5,012 bases of DNA, from positions 1-5,012 of the forward strand of contig RFHZ01000547.1 in the NCBI GenBank assembly GCA_003696125.1, given 5' to 3'. Below the pieces are notes generated by a model that was not told the origin of the DNA, did no database searches, and saw only the letters and a program-made list of their open reading frames with translations. The stretch is from Nitrospinota bacterium (GTDB taxonomy: Bacteria > Tectomicrobia > Entotheonellia > J063). Numbering within the stretch: the stretch's first letter is position 1; every line of letters starts with the position of its first letter. Below are positions 4,830-5,012 of the stretch, piece after piece. The position numbers were made by a program, and so were the translations under genes.

Positions 4830-5012
4830 CGATCTCCTCCTCGTTCAGCTCCGTGCCCCAGCCCGGTTTGTTGGGAATCAAGAGATGCCCCTCTTCGATC
4901 ACCGGCGGATCGGTCACGATTGCATCCTTCCAGGGCACATCATCCACATCGGTTTCCAGGATGCGCACGTTGGGAACACAGGCAGCCAGATGGGCACTCA
5001 TCAAGGTGGAGA
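4813..5012 (-). CDS. Mandelate racemase/muconate lactonizing enzyme family protein, C-terminal part (continues beyond the right edge)
   Basis: The frame is open from the window edge to TAG at 4813-4815 and gives the last ~65 residues of an enolase-superfamily protein. SAHLAACVPNVRILE aligns by eye with the mandelate racemase C-terminus (SAHLLAATPTAHWLE). This places the Glu at 4954-4956 on the conserved Glu that acts as electrophilic catalyst in mandelate racemase (Glu317). DVPWKDAIV, a Gly-rich turn, then LLIPNKPGWGTEL and a short terminal helix EEEIAKHP follow, typical of the dehydratase/racemase branch. The TTG at 5002-5004 and ATG at 4999-5001 lie inside the domain and are not starts; the open frame runs through them to the edge. 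The barrel with the metal ligands and the Lys/His bases is outside the window, so substrate (sugar acid, mandelate-like or other) cannot be told. Its stop lies within the 3' end of the convergent dehydrogenase gene. Confidence 0.8.
   Translation of the reverse strand, partial: STLMSAHLAACVPNVRILETDVDDVPWKDAIVTDPPVIEEGHLLIPNKPGWGTELNEEEIAKHPL

Overview
The window looks like a chromosomal stretch from a diderm (Gram-negative-type) bacterium of moderately high GC. The main reason is a 500-residue outer-membrane beta-barrel protein with a signal peptide and a C-terminal aromatic residue. The branched-chain amino acid dehydrogenase and the enolase-superfamily enzyme fit an aerobic or facultative heterotroph or soil/sediment bacterium, but I cannot name the lineage from sequence alone.

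Layout. (1) 1-151: a likely ribosome-binding leader at the extreme left edge for a minus-strand gene just outside the window, and a GC-rich stem-loop 33 bases downstream of the porin stop. (2) 152-1654, minus: intact porin-like outer-membrane protein. (3) 1655-2207: non-coding, rich in dyad symmetry, including a perfect 12-bp palindrome at 1859-1885. (4) 2208-3383: a cluster of decayed genes. It holds the C-terminal part of a cyclic-nucleotide-binding (CNB) domain protein on the minus strand, broken by in-frame TGA and TAG. It abuts, head to head, the ATPase end of a NarX/LiaS-type histidine kinase on the plus strand. The kinase overlaps a NarL/FixJ-type response regulator whose receiver domain has an internal frame-changing deletion and which has lost its DNA-binding domain. 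The regulator remnant runs in frame into the last ~40 residues of a blue-copper (cupredoxin) protein whose copper-binding Cys is Ser. (5) 3384-3764: no convincing gene; an unexplained minus-strand open frame and the leader of the next gene. (6) 3765-4829, plus: intact leucine/valine/phenylalanine-type amino acid dehydrogenase. (7) 4813-5012, minus: the C-terminus of a mandelate racemase/muconate lactonizing enzyme family protein running off the right edge and overlapping the dehydrogenase end by 17 bases.

The live genes (porin, dehydrogenase, racemase-family enzyme) show no obvious common pathway. The middle kilobase is best read as a rearrangement and decay zone: at least four unrelated gene pieces, each missing a different part, joined at closely spaced breakpoints. 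I see no transposase, CRISPR array, tRNA or rRNA. I do not see a new functional system; the most notable feature is the chimeric pseudogene cluster.
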